A DNA stretch of 53,599 bases from an uncultured Planctomycetaceae bacterium (GTDB taxonomy: Bacteria > Planctomycetota > Planctomycetia > Planctomycetales > Planctomycetaceae). The translations under genes and the position numbers were made by a program. The DNA is taken from positions 64,001-117,599 of the forward strand of contig CALSLT010000044.1 of NCBI GenBank assembly GCA_943787265.1, read 5' to 3'. Positions 34,796 through 44,313 of the stretch are shown here, one piece after another. Position 1 is the stretch's first letter. Each line of letters starts with the position of its first letter. Under the pieces are notes generated by a model. It searched no databases, was not told the DNA's origin, and was given only the letters and a program-made list of their open reading frames with translations.

Positions 34796-37700
34796 ATGCC
34801 CCCGCGACCTGATGAACAGCACAGTGACGAATCTCAATTAACTCCAATGCCGGACACAGATGAGTTGGAGACTCTAGATCCAGATGCGACAGCGGATGCA
34901 TCGATATTGATGCCCGATCCTGACGCCACCGTTGACGGCGTTCATCAAGAATCTGAGTTGGATGACGAATCTGAATCACGATCTGCGAGTGAAACGGTTG
35001 ATCCGGACGCGACTCACATTCCCAGCAGCAATGTCCAAAACAAAGTTGCGGAGTGGGAAGCGACTCTGTCGGAAGATTCCGAACCAGGCCAGACACTGAA
35101 AGCTCCGCCATCAACAGTCGATTCAATGACGAAAACAGAACTCCTGACTGTTGTCTTAAGGCGACGGGATGTTTCTCGTCGCGACGAAAACAAGGCTCAG
35201 TCTGAAACGGCACCTGCTACAGAATCGGACTACGAAACGGAGAAGTTGCTGGGTGAAGGCGGAATGGGGGCGGTGTTCTCGGCTCGTCAACAATCGATGG
35301 ATCGGCCAGTCGCGATCAAGGTGCTCAAGTCTCGAGCGGCACGACTGGAAAGCAGTCGGCAGGCTTTTATTTCAGAGGCCGTTATTACAGGCGGCCTGGA
35401 TCACCCCAATATCGTTCCGATTTACGAGGTTGGAAAACAGTCGGACGATGCTCTGTTTTACGCGATGAAGCAGGTGGAAGGCGTTGAGTGGACTGAAAGA
35501 ATTTCGCAAAACACCGTCACCGAGAATTTGGAGATCCTGCTGCGTGTTTCGGATGCGATTGCGTTCAGTCATGCGCGGCACATTATCCATCGAGACCTGA
35601 AGCCTGCCAACATCATGCTGGGAGCGTTTGGCGAAGTTCTCGTGATGGACTGGGGGCTCGCCATGCCCACGCAGAATCACCCGCGTCGTGAGTCGTTTCC
35701 TCGTGCAAAACGAGGTGGGACGCCGCATTACATGGCTCCCGAAATGGCTGGCGACCCGATGCTCGACGTTGACTGTCGCAGCGATGTGTACCTGCTCGGG
35801 GCGATGCTGTTTGAGATCGTGACCGGGAAGGCACCGCATGTTCTCGATCCACCACCGAAGAATCGGCGAGAACATGTAAACGCCTGTCTGGCTGCCGTGG
35901 CGGAGAACGCGATCGCTGAAACCGACGAGACGGGTGAGTTAATTGGGATCGCTCGAAAAGCGTTGTCCACCGATCCAGTCGACCGCTACCAGACAGTGTC
36001 GGAGTTTCAGGGCACAATTCGTGAATACCTGGAGCACGAGGAAAGCATCGAGCTGGCTGCCCGAGCATCCCTTAATCTGACTGACGCCATTCAGAAGCAG
36101 GATTACAACGAATTCGCTCGTGCCAGATTCGGATTTGAGCAGGCCCTCGAACTGTGGCCGGACAATCATCATGCCGACGACGGGCGGCTGCGTGCGAGCC
36201 TGGAGTTCGCTCGTTGTGCGCAGTCGAAGAATGATTTCGATTTGGGATTGTCGTTGCTTGACATGACGCATTCGCCGCATCAGTCACTCCACGAAGAATT
36301 GATTGCCGAGCGGCGGGTTGTGGTGGCTCGGGAACAGCAACTCGCTGAGCAGCAACAGGCCCGACAACGACTTAAGCGGTCGCTGACCGTCACGGCAGTC
36401 GTGGCACTGATTGTTGTCACAGGTTTGGGGATATACTCAGAAATTCAGCGACGTGACGCGGTCAAACAGCGTAGCCTCGCCGACGAAAACGCAACTACGG
36501 CAGAGAACAATCGACTCAAGGCTGAGACGGAAAGCGAAAACGCAAAGCAGTCGGCAGCACTTGCAGAGACACGCCGTGAAGAAGCGGAAGCTGCGGCCTC
36601 AGCGGAAGTTCTCCAGCGTAAACGAGTTGAAAAGCAGCTGTACTTCAATCAGTTGTACCGAGCAGCCAGCGACATACAGGCTGGCCGGCATGCAGAAGCG
36701 ACAGCATTGCTGACGACGGTGCCAGAACATCCTCGGCACTGGGAATTCGGATACCTGACTCGTCAGGCTGCCGGCACACCGCTCGTTCTATTCGGCCATA
36801 AGAATGTGGTTTGTGATGTGGCCATCAATGCGGACAATCGTTTGATCGCCAGCAGCAGTTACGACGGAACCGTGAAAGTGTGGAGTGCTGAGACAGGTGA
36901 AGAAATTCTTACTTTTTCTGGCCACGAAAGTACCGTTTACTGCGTGGCCTTTAGCCCGAATGGTCAGCAAATTGCCAGCGGCGGATTGGACAGAACGGTC
37001 AAAGTCTGGCATCCGGAAACTGGCGAAGAAACCCTCACATATCGGTCACACAGAGCCCACGTGAAGAGCCTAGCATTCAGTCCGGGCGGGATGCTCATTG
37101 CAAGTGCCTCAAACGATGGTGCCGTTCGAGTTTGGAATTCAGAGACAGGAGCAGACGTCGTTACACCTGTCGGGCATGAAGATGATGCAACCAGTGTGGC
37201 ATTCAGTCCGGATGGAACACAGATCGTCAGTGGCGCCGAGGACGATGCTGTGAAGCTTTGGAGTGTGGCGACCGGAAAGGAGCTTCGAACTCTCGAAGGA
37301 CATAGCGATTGGGTAACCGGAGTCGCGTTCAGTCGAGATGGACGCCAGATCGTCAGTAGTAGCAACGACAAGACGGTCAAGGTCTGGAATACGAAGACCG
37401 GCGACGAGGAATTCACACTGCGAGGACATCAGGATGTTGTGAAAAATGCAGGCTTCAGCACGGATGGACGAACGATTATCAGTGCAAGCATCGATGGCAC
37501 TGTGAAAATCTGGAACACAGACGACAGATCTGAAGCTCGCACATTGCATGGACATGAAGGTTCAGTTGAGTCTATGGCAATCAGCAATGACGGACACAGA
37601 ATCATCAGTGGCGGCAGCGACAAGACGGTACGTGTCTGGAACTCAGTGGGCGATACCGCGCCACTGACTTTGTATGGACACGAAAAGTTGGTCTACAGCG

Positions 37701-39124
37701 TGGCGTTCACTCCGGACAGTCGTCAGATCGTCACGGGCAGCGAGGACAAAACCGTTCGAGTCTGGGACATCGCCACCGGTAAGGAAACGCTCAAACTCAT
37801 CGGTCATGAAGACGACGTTTTCCGTGTCGCCGTCAGTTCTGATGGAAAGACAATTGCCAGTGGCGGCAGCGACAAGACAGTCCGATTGTGGAATGTGAAA
37901 ACAGGATCGGAAACGTTGACGCTCCGAGGGCATGAAAGGGCGATCCGAGGGTTGGCATTCACGCAAGACGGCCAGCAACTTGTGAGCGCCAGTGACGATG
38001 GGATCATGAAGATTTGGGACACGCAATCCGGCAAGGAACTTCGGACCCTTCAAGGTAAGGATATTCGGTTCTGGTGTGTGGCCGTCAGTCCGGATGGTCG
38101 TCACGTCGCCAGCGGGTGCAGTGACAAAACCGTAAGAATCTGGGATACAGAGACAGGCGCCGAACTCGTAACACTGCCAGGGCATATGGACCAGATCGCC
38201 AGCGTGAGTTTCAGTCCAGACGGCGAACGTGTCGTTAGCGGGACAGGACAGCGAAACAAATACGGGGAACTCAGAATCTGGGATGTGGAGACAGGAGCGG
38301 AACTGGTCAACATTCGTGGACACTCTGATGTCGTCGTCTGGGTGGCATACAGCCCTGATGGCCGACGTATCGTTAGCGGAAGCCTGGACAAAACTGTCAA
38401 AGTGTGGGACGCGGAAACCGGAACGGAAGCACTGACGCTACGCGGGCATGATGGCGAAGTCTGGAGTGTTGCATTCAGCCCGGATGGACGCCGTATCGTC
38501 AGCGGCGGTGAGGATTTGACAGTGAAAGTCTGGGACTCGGGACGCGGGCAGGAAATGTTCACGCTCTCTGGTCACCAGAGCACTGTTTACCGCGCAGCAG
38601 TCAGTCAGGACGGTACTCGGATTGTCAGCGGAAGCGACGACAGGACAATCAGAGTCTGGGATGCCGTCACGCAAACGGAGCTCATCACAATTGGTGGAAA
38701 TGAACTGGGGGTATTCGATGTCGCGTTCAGCCCGGATGCCAGGTGGATCGTGGCCGGACTTGGTTCGTATGGTCAATCAAGTCAACTCAGGATTCTGGAT
38801 GCACAAACTGGAGAAGAACGATTCACGCTCAGTGGACACGACGACCGGTTCAACAGCGTGGATTTCAGTCTGGACGGTAAGTGGGTCGTTGCACACGCTG
38901 ACGAAAAGCAATCGTATGTCTGGAATGCATCCACTGGTGAATTGATGGCTGAAGCGAAACCGCCTCAGGTCGTCACGGATAATGTCAGTATGGATGGGAA
39001 TGTTCGAGTGATTCCCTACGGCAACGACATCCGCCTGATCCGAAAACGCGGTGATGTGAACCTGTGGTCCGAAGCGGCCAAACAACGTGCAGCTTCAAGT
39101 TCGACGCGAGACGACAGTAACTGA
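34796..39124 (+). CDS. Membrane Ser/Thr protein kinase with 17 WD40 blades
   Basis: 1442 residues. The acidic N-terminal ~145 residues carry repeated DPDAT motifs. The kinase domain (about 146-415) has glycine loop GEGGMG, VAIK Lys175, HRDLKPAN (Asp267), the metal motif as DWG (Asp285) in place of DFG, and APE (314-316), so it should be active. A membrane segment lies near 530-547 (TVTAVVALIVVTGLGIY), then a coiled coil (KAETESENAKQSAALAETRR), then 17 WD40 repeats of about 42 residues from 667 to the end (GH...WD/WN pattern). The kinase is cytoplasmic and the propellers extracytoplasmic if the single helix spans the membrane. It probably senses or scaffolds a partner through the propellers. 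A WD40 lipoprotein follows 51 bases downstream. Confidence 0.93.
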   Translation: MPPRPDEQHSDESQLTPMPDTDELETLDPDATADASILMPDPDATVDGVHQESELDDESESRSASETVDPDATHIPSSNVQNKVAEWEATLSEDSEPGQTLKAPPSTVDSMTKTELLTVVLRRRDVSRRDENKAQSETAPATESDYETEKLLGEGGMGAVFSARQQSMDRPVAIKVLKSRAARLESSRQAFISEAVITGGLDHPNIVPIYEVGKQSDDALFYAMKQVEGVEWTERISQNTVTENLEILLRVSDAIAFSHARHIIHRDLKPANIMLGAFGEVLVMDWGLAMPTQNHPRRESFPRAKRGGTPHYMAPEMAGDPMLDVDCRSDVYLLGAMLFEIVTGKAPHVLDPPPKNRREHVNACLAAVAENAIAETDETGELIGIARKALSTDPVDRYQTVSEFQGTIREYLEHEESIELAARASLNLTDAIQKQDYNEFARARFGFEQALELWPDNHHADDGRLRASLEFARCAQSKNDFDLGLSLLDMTHSPHQSLHEELIAERRVVVAREQQLAEQQQARQRLKRSLTVTAVVALIVVTGLGIYSEIQRRDAVKQRSLADENATTAENNRLKAETESENAKQSAALAETRREEAEAAASAEVLQRKRVEKQLYFNQLYRAASDIQAGRHAEATALLTTVPEHPRHWEFGYLTRQAAGTPLVLFGHKNVVCDVAINADNRLIASSSYDGTVKVWSAETGEEILTFSGHESTVYCVAFSPNGQQIASGGLDRTVKVWHPETGEETLTYRSHRAHVKSLAFSPGGMLIASASNDGAVRVWNSETGADVVTPVGHEDDATSVAFSPDGTQIVSGAEDDAVKLWSVATGKELRTLEGHSDWVTGVAFSRDGRQIVSSSNDKTVKVWNTKTGDEEFTLRGHQDVVKNAGFSTDGRTIISASIDGTVKIWNTDDRSEARTLHGHEGSVESMAISNDGHRIISGGSDKTVRVWNSVGDTAPLTLYGHEKLVYSVAFTPDSRQIVTGSEDKTVRVWDIATGKETLKLIGHEDDVFRVAVSSDGKTIASGGSDKTVRLWNVKTGSETLTLRGHERAIRGLAFTQDGQQLVSASDDGIMKIWDTQSGKELRTLQGKDIRFWCVAVSPDGRHVASGCSDKTVRIWDTETGAELVTLPGHMDQIASVSFSPDGERVVSGTGQRNKYGELRIWDVETGAELVNIRGHSDVVVWVAYSPDGRRIVSGSLDKTVKVWDAETGTEALTLRGHDGEVWSVAFSPDGRRIVSGGEDLTVKVWDSGRGQEMFTLSGHQSTVYRAAVSQDGTRIVSGSDDRTIRVWDAVTQTELITIGGNELGVFDVAFSPDARWIVAGLGSYGQSSQLRILDAQTGEERFTLSGHDDRFNSVDFSLDGKWVVAHADEKQSYVWNASTGELMAEAKPPQVVTDNVSMDGNVRVIPYGNDIRLIRKRGDVNLWSEAAKQRAASSSTRDDSN

Positions 39125-39175
39125 CACAAAGTCCAATCCATCGTGGGAATTCGCAGGGAAGCCAGGAGACGCTCG

Positions 39176-40186
39176 ATGAGAGAACTGGTGCCGTTGCTGT
39201 TGGTCGTGGGAATCTTTGGTTGTGATGCCAATGCACCGCCAGCCGAGAAACCAACTGCCGTTGCGCGTGCCGAGTCGCTCACGCTGAATGGACACACCGA
39301 CTATGTCTTTAGCGTCGCGTTCAGCCCGGATGGGCAGCGGCTGGCATCGACGAGTTGGGACGAGACGGCCAAGGTGTGGGATGCGGCCACGGGGCAGGAG
39401 TCACTCACGCTGAAAGGACACACCGACTGTGTCACGAGCGTGGCGTTCAGCCCGGACGGGCAGCGGCTGGCCTCGGCGAGTCGAGACAATACGGTCAAGG
39501 TTTGGGACGCCGCCACTGGGCAGGAGTTGCTCACTTTTAAAGGACACATCAACAACGTCACGAGCGTTGCGTTCAGTCCGGACGGTCAGCGACTCGCCTC
39601 GGCGAGTGTGGATCGGAGGGGCAGAGTGTGGGACGCGGTCACGGGAGAGGAGTCGCTCACGCTCGAAGGACACACCGGCGCAATCCATTGCGTAGTGTTC
39701 AGTCCGGACGGGCGGTGGCTGGCCTCGGCGAGTGATGACGGCGTGGTCATTGTGTGGGACGTGGCCGCGGGGCAGGAGTCGCTCATGCTCAAAGGACACA
39801 CCGGCTATGTCAGTAGCGTGGCGTTCAGCCCGGACGGACAGTGGCTGGCCTCGGCGAGTGAAGACAGGACGCTCAAGGTATGGGACGCGGCCACCGGGCA
39901 GGAGTCGCTCACGCTTAAAGGACACACTGACTCGGTCGTCAGCGTGGTGTTCAGCCCGGACGGGCGGCGGCTGGCCTCGGCGAGTTGGGACCACACGATC
40001 AAGGTGTGGGACGCGGCCACGGGGCAGGGGGGGCTCACGTTCAAAGGACACACCGACTCCGTCAATAGCGTGGCGTTCAGCCCGGACGGGCAGCGTCTGG
40101 CGTCGGCCGGCGATGACAACACGGTTAAGGTGTGGGACGCGCGACCTTCGACGTCGGATCTGCCAATGGAGTCTCAGGTGAGGTGA
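39176..40186 (+). CDS. WD40-repeat lipoprotein, seven blades
   Basis: 336 residues. The start at 39176 has AGGAG 7 bases upstream and gives MRELVPLLLVVGIFGC, a lipoprotein signal with lipobox ending at Cys16. Then come seven WD40 units of exactly 42 residues (GHT..V.SVAFSPDGQRLASAS.D.TVKVWDAATGQESLTLK), enough for one closed propeller. DNA repeats are 126 bp and close to identical in places, indicating recent tandem expansion or gene conversion. It follows the WD40 kinase on the same strand, and both may be anchored at the same membrane face. Partner unknown. Confidence 0.9.
   Translation: MRELVPLLLVVGIFGCDANAPPAEKPTAVARAESLTLNGHTDYVFSVAFSPDGQRLASTSWDETAKVWDAATGQESLTLKGHTDCVTSVAFSPDGQRLASASRDNTVKVWDAATGQELLTFKGHINNVTSVAFSPDGQRLASASVDRRGRVWDAVTGEESLTLEGHTGAIHCVVFSPDGRWLASASDDGVVIVWDVAAGQESLMLKGHTGYVSSVAFSPDGQWLASASEDRTLKVWDAATGQESLTLKGHTDSVVSVVFSPDGRRLASASWDHTIKVWDAATGQGGLTFKGHTDSVNSVAFSPDGQRLASAGDDNTVKVWDARPSTSDLPMESQVR
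39290..40146 (+). repeat. 126 bp tandem coding repeats (7 units)
   Basis: Unit starts fall every 126 bp from 39290 (GGACACACCGACTATGTC) to 40046 (GGACACACCGACTCCGTC), encoding the WD40 blades. They share long identical stretches such as GCGTTCAGCCCGGACGGGCA, in contrast with the diverged blades of the preceding kinase gene. Confidence 0.92.
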
Positions 40187-40244
40187 CTGCTTACAGCGCA
40201 TCGAGACCGTGTGAAATCGCCGGATGAACTTCGGGAAGCACGCG

Positions 40245-40517
40245 TCACTTTGCTTCTACAACGCGGCTCCCGGCGGCGATTTGAAGTTGAAGCTGCTTGA
40301 TTTTCCACCGCAGAGAGTGCTTGTCAATCTGCAGCATGAAGTACAGCTCGACCCACACATTCTGAACGATTTCGGAACTCGCATCAGAGTTACCGGTCAA
40401 ATGCCACTTCAATCGATCGTGCCAATGTGCGACCAGTTGCTCGGAACTCTTGGAGTCGCCGCGCTGATACCCGATGGCCAGCAGTCCGTCAAGAATTCGG
40501 TCCGGTGGCTGTGCCAT
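40245..40517 (-). pseudogene. ECF sigma factor-like remnant
   Basis: 90 codons. The first ~55 residues (PDRILDGLLAIGYQRGDSKS, EQLVAHWHDRLKWHLTGNSD, SSEIVQNVWVEL) resemble region 2 of planctomycete extracytoplasmic-function sigma factors. After that the sequence (FMLQIDKHSLRWKIKQLQLQ) is unrelated to region 2.4 or region 4, and the frame ends. It is therefore a truncated or rearranged gene, or a small protein using only the fold. No ribosome-binding site is obvious. The identification is by eye and uncertain. Confidence 0.45.
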
Positions 40518-40588
40518 GGGAATGCACTACAGTCGCTCGGCCTCGCGCCAAATGCAGTTTCAACCGGTGAGAACCAACGTCAGCCAAA

Positions 40589-41521
40589 CTATTCTTGAAT
40601 AGCGCATGTGGGTAACGCGGCCTTCAGATTCGTAAGTCCGGCACCGGTTACTTGCGTGTGTTTGAGAGCCAGCGTTTCGAGCTTTCTCAGACTCTTGAGG
40701 TGCACCAGCCCGGTGTCGCTCACCTGCGTGTCCGAGAGGTGCAGCGTGGTCAACTTTGTCAGGGCCTTGAGATTCGCCAATCCCGCATCGGTCACCTGTG
40801 TGCCGCTGAGGTCCAGATATTGGAGATTCGTCAGCGCCGTGATGTGCACCAGTCCGACATCGGTCGCCTGCGTGCCGGAGAGGTTCAGATGCTGAAGCTT
40901 CACTACTCCCTTGAGCTTCGCCAGTTCCATAAGGTTAACAAGCCCGGCATCAGTCACTTGCGTTCCCTCAAGGCCCAGCGAATGTAGATTCGTCAGCCCG
41001 TTGAGGTGCAGCAGTCCAGCGTCGGTCACCTGCGTGTCGCAGAGGTTCAGATAGTAGAGCTTCACAAGCCCCTTGAGGTGCATCAGCCCGGCATCAGTCA
41101 CTTTCGGTGAGAGGCCCAGCGCTTGGAGTTCCGTCTGCTCCTTGAGGTGCACCAGTCCGGCGTCGGTCATTTTCGGTGAGAGGCCCAACGCCTGGATCTC
41201 CGTCAGCCCCTTGACGTGCATGAGCCCGGCATCGGCCACCTGCGCGTATTCAAAGGTCACATGGTACACGTCGTCATAACCAAGCATGACTTCATCACCG
41301 ACGATGTTCCGCAACCAACCGGGGCCAACTGGCACGGTGTCGACGTGTCCGCCCAGGCGTTCGATCTCGGTGATCGCCTGGACCCGCCGTTGCCAGGGCA
41401 ACAATGCCACCAGTCCGCCCAGAATCACGAGCAACAACCCACTAGTCCCAATCACATACCACAGACGCCGGCCTCGGGGGACCGATTGATCCAGTTCGGA
41501 TGTGTCGATTCGATTCTCCAT
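40589..41521 (-). CDS. Membrane-anchored leucine-rich repeat protein
   Basis: About 310 residues from the ATG at 41521 (MENRIDTSELDQSVPRGRR). A membrane segment (LWYVIGTSGLLLVILGGLVALL) is followed by about ten leucine-rich repeats of 24 residues with the planctomycete consensus DTQVTDAGLxHLKGLTxLxxLxL. The repeats resemble F-box/RNI-type LRRs; a binding role outside the cytoplasm is likely. An upstream ATG at 41536 is possible, and there is no clear ribosome-binding site for either. It is downstream of and antisense to the WD40 genes. Ends with TCAIQE. Confidence 0.85.
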   Translation of the reverse strand: MENRIDTSELDQSVPRGRRLWYVIGTSGLLLVILGGLVALLPWQRRVQAITEIERLGGHVDTVPVGPGWLRNIVGDEVMLGYDDVYHVTFEYAQVADAGLMHVKGLTEIQALGLSPKMTDAGLVHLKEQTELQALGLSPKVTDAGLMHLKGLVKLYYLNLCDTQVTDAGLLHLNGLTNLHSLGLEGTQVTDAGLVNLMELAKLKGVVKLQHLNLSGTQATDVGLVHITALTNLQYLDLSGTQVTDAGLANLKALTKLTTLHLSDTQVSDTGLVHLKSLRKLETLALKHTQVTGAGLTNLKAALPTCAIQE

Positions 41522-41873
41522 TGTGATTGCCAGCATAAATGTAGTGTCAAGAAAAGTCGCCCGGTCTCCGGGTTGTCGGGACGAATAGCGGGCGAGCTGC
41601 ATTCAATGTCCGTCAAACGACGCACACGTTCGATCTTATGCACTGCGTTCAATGGTCGAAGCTCGATGAAAGAGAACGGGCGAATTGTCCTTCAATCCGA
41701 AGCTTCCCGAAACATTCAAGTTCGAAACCTGACATTCGATTTCGAACGCGTGCACGTTTAGCACCTCACGCACTTCGGTCGTTGTGAGTTCGACTACCTG
41801 AGTTCCTGTGCGTACGATGTTGAGAAGTCTGATTGGATTCTAAAGCCAGATTAATGATTGGTGCGGCACAGCC
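41522..41873. other. Gap without recognisable gene
   Basis: About 350 bases between the divergent LRR gene and the zinc-ribbon gene. No conserved frame is visible; promoters for both genes must be here. TTGACA at about 41549-41554 on the minus strand, upstream of the LRR gene, could be a -35 box but no matching -10 is convincing. Confidence 0.35.
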
Positions 41874-42092
41874 ATGGCGATGACGAAATGCAAAGAGTGT
41901 GGCCACAAGATTTCCACGACCGCGAAAATCTGTCCGAGTTGTGGTTACGAATCGAAGTCGATCCGTCGATTCCTGTCGTCCTTCGCCAGGGAGCTGATTT
42001 CATTGGCGGTTGTGCTGTTACTGATCTGGTACTTGAAACCATACTGGCCAGAGCGTCTGAGTACCCTGTTTGATTCACTGATCGGCAATTAA
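41874..42092 (+). CDS. Zinc-ribbon membrane protein, 72 aa
   Basis: An N-terminal zinc ribbon (CKECGHKIS, CPSCGYES; four cysteines as two CxxC pairs) followed by a basic stretch and one membrane helix (LISLAVVLLLIWYLKPYW). Typical of small bacterial zinc_ribbon_2 membrane proteins with unknown role. ATG at 41880 is an equally possible start. Confidence 0.75.
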   Translation: MAMTKCKECGHKISTTAKICPSCGYESKSIRRFLSSFARELISLAVVLLLIWYLKPYWPERLSTLFDSLIGN

Positions 42093-42253
42093 GCGACGTG
42101 CTGACAGGCGAGGACATCGGCCGCCGTCGCGGATCGAAGTGGCAGCGACGGTTGCTTGGCTGACTCAGATTGCGACGCGGACTGCATTGATCGTTACCGT
42201 TAGCCGTCGTCGCCATGGACATTCGCCATTCGTCCTCTATTCAAGGGCTGCTC

Positions 42254-43042
42254 ATGTTTCGCCTCAGTTTTGTCTTGTTTGTGTCGTGCTTGCTGACCAC
42301 AGAAGTTGTGGGGGGCATCATGGGCAGCAGTCGACAAGTGATCGACTTCACTCAGCCAGATCAAGCGGCCGGGTTGGCGACCTGGTCCAATCCAAAGTTC
42401 CTCGGCTGCACAAAGGATGGCTTTGGCTGGGACGGCGAGAAACGTTCGTCTCGCGATGGCTGGCTCGAAACGACACCGCTCTCGATTGGCACTAACTGGA
42501 GACCAACTCAAAACGCCGGAATTCGTGTCAAGTTGCAAACTAATTATCCGGCAATTGTCCCCACCGGTGCCCATGGAAAAACGTTCTACGCTCCCACCAT
42601 TTATATTCGATACAGTTCGGACCGCGTTCACTGGTCTGACTGGCAGCAGACGGACATGAATGAAGACCCACGCGCGCCCGGCGAAGTGCTTTACACCACC
42701 CGACTGGGTGTGCCCCGTCGGGCGAGCCAGTCATATCGTACGAAGTTCCAGGAGTGGTGGCGTCGCGATGACATTGCCTGGGCCAGCGATGAAGACGAGT
42801 TTTGCCGCTGGCTGGTGAAACGGAACCCCGCATACTTCGCCACAGAACGTCCGTTTGTTGGCTATGTCCAATTCCTACTGGAATCATCTTTCAAGGGGGG
42901 ACAGCGCTTAACTCAATTTAACGCGGATGTCACCTGGTCTGTCAGCGGGATGCACGTACCTGCCAAATCTTCAACGAAAGAAAAACGTCCGAGGGGCTGG
43001 AATTTTCGCGGAGTGGAATCAACATCTCGGCAACAAGATTAA
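42254..43042 (+). CDS. Secreted hypothetical protein
   Basis: About 262 residues. From the ATG at 42254, a signal peptide (MFRLSFVLFVSCLLTTEVVG) is followed by a beta-rich domain with FLGCTKDGFGWDGEKRSSRD, YAPTIYIRYSSDRVHWSDWQ, GEVLYTTRLGVPRR and GYVQFLLESSFKGGQRLTQF. A single-domain exported protein; possibly a jelly-roll-like binding domain, but no family was recognised. An ATG 13 codons upstream (42215) would spoil the signal peptide. Confidence 0.75.
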   Translation: MFRLSFVLFVSCLLTTEVVGGIMGSSRQVIDFTQPDQAAGLATWSNPKFLGCTKDGFGWDGEKRSSRDGWLETTPLSIGTNWRPTQNAGIRVKLQTNYPAIVPTGAHGKTFYAPTIYIRYSSDRVHWSDWQQTDMNEDPRAPGEVLYTTRLGVPRRASQSYRTKFQEWWRRDDIAWASDEDEFCRWLVKRNPAYFATERPFVGYVQFLLESSFKGGQRLTQFNADVTWSVSGMHVPAKSSTKEKRPRGWNFRGVESTSRQQD

Positions 43043-43275
43043 CGACGAACGTGACGTGGTCTTGACTGAAATTGCTCCCGCAAAAATTCCGCGTCGACAG
43101 TCCAACGGAGCGAAGCATCAACCAGTGACTCAAGAATGCAATCGGACGCTCGGACTTTCTATGGGCGAGTTTTAATTTCTGCGACCAGAACATCCTTAGA
43201 TTACTCTGCAATGCGGAGTTCTTACTTTGAGGCTCGTCTTCACCCTCACCAACAGTCACGCCGGACACCCGATCG

Positions 43276-43632
43276 ATGAGAGAGCCCTACGAGACCAATC
43301 AGCCTTCGACTCGCTCCCGCAAAAACCGCGGACGAGCCACTATTTGGTTCGGCGCCGTAATCCTGGCACTCACATTCTATGTCGGCAGTATTGGTCCGGC
43401 GTACCGGCTCACTGGCTTCCAGCTCAACGGAATTGAGACTGCAACTGGAACGCAACGTGCATGTGAGATTCTCTATTGGCCAATCTACCGAGTTTGTCGC
43501 GGGTCGAAAGTCCGTAAAACTGTTGTCAGTAGATATCTAAGCCTGTGGGCACTCAGTCACCGCTCAGGCACTGCCGGAGCGACAGCGCCGGCAGTGAGTC
43601 ATGCGGGTGAGTCCCGAACGCTGCCGAACTGA
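43276..43632 (+). CDS. Small membrane protein with repeat-derived tail
   Basis: 118 residues. One membrane helix (ATIWFGAVILALTFYVGSIG) and the motif YVGSIGPAYRLTG, then ILYWPIYRVCRGSKV and RYLSLW, a layout often seen in short planctomycete membrane proteins (G-P-A near the first helix, then a second half ending in a Y-x-x-L-W). The C-terminal ~28 residues after SLW are encoded by an inverted repeat (43569-43596) and look like a repeat insertion that replaced the normal end. Function unknown. Confidence 0.6.
   Translation: MREPYETNQPSTRSRKNRGRATIWFGAVILALTFYVGSIGPAYRLTGFQLNGIETATGTQRACEILYWPIYRVCRGSKVRKTVVSRYLSLWALSHRSGTAGATAPAVSHAGESRTLPN
43569..43596. repeat. 9 bp perfect inverted repeat in the 3' end of the small membrane gene
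   Basis: CACTGCCGG and CCGGCAGTG with a 10-base loop (AGCGACAGCG). Its position after the conserved SLW motif suggests it is inserted intergenic repeat read as coding sequence. Confidence 0.6.
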
Positions 43633-43729
43633 CAATTCTGTTTGTCGATTCTCATCCGAGCCCCATCGTCATTCATGCTGCCAGTTAAAGGGCCAGCTTT
43701 TGTGTATGAGATGGATTTAGATCCATCCC

Positions 43730-44215
43730 TCACGTCGGCGACGTGTCCAGCTGGTCGAGTATCTCTTGGATCAGAAACAGACGGGCGAGTCGAGTCTTGC
43801 GGTTAAGGTCGATAGCCACGTGCTGGAGCTGGTGTGACGCGATCTGCAGGAACGATCTCAGAGTGCCCTGATTCGGAATCGCCGCCAGTGTCACGCTCTT
43901 GGGCGACCGTGATAGTTCTCGAAATTCATCCGCCAGTGCCGAGTCTGTGAAGATCGCAATGCCTTGTTTTCCGCCGGGCAAAACTGCCGGAGCGACGAAC
44001 CGCAGCTTCTCGTCAAACAGCACTTCGCCGGTGAGAGGACTCGTCTTGTGCGTCGTGGCGAGAATGTAGCAGGGAAACTGCCAGAGGAAATTCGACTTTG
44101 TCATATCTTTACCTGTCTTGGTAGATATGAATAGAGTGTTGGGGCGATCGGCAGCGTTCGCATGCGTAACACAAACGAACCCAACAAGAACCAGTAGCAG
44201 GCTTCGGCAATTCAT
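43730..44215 (-). CDS. Secreted hypothetical protein
   Basis: About 161 residues starting MNCRSLLLVLVGFVCVTHAN, a clear signal peptide, then a mature part with NTLFISTKTGKDMTKSNFLW, GKQGIAIFTDSALADEFREL and SFLQIASHQLQHVAIDLNRK. No family recognised. It lies downstream of the DUF1592-DUF1552 remnants on the same strand (98-base gap) and could have been a third gene of that unit. Confidence 0.7.
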   Translation of the reverse strand: MNCRSLLLVLVGFVCVTHANAADRPNTLFISTKTGKDMTKSNFLWQFPCYILATTHKTSPLTGEVLFDEKLRFVAPAVLPGGKQGIAIFTDSALADEFRELSRSPKSVTLAAIPNQGTLRSFLQIASHQLQHVAIDLNRKTRLARLFLIQEILDQLDTSPT

Positions 44216-44313
44216 GGAAAGTGGTTTTGATTGAGTTTCTGGAAACAGGTTTAGCATTTTCTACATGATGTCGTAGTGCGCTGGGTGTTAGCCCTTCTTG
44301 CTGGGCAGCAGAA

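Noticed and set aside
39290..40146. Regular repeats suggestive of a CRISPR array
   Set aside because: Units are contiguous 126 bp coding repeats without spacers and translate to WD40 blades.
39401..40201. 266-codon minus-strand frame and other antisense frames in 37643-40201
   Set aside because: They arise from the regular WD40 codon pattern on the other strand; no start site or domain.
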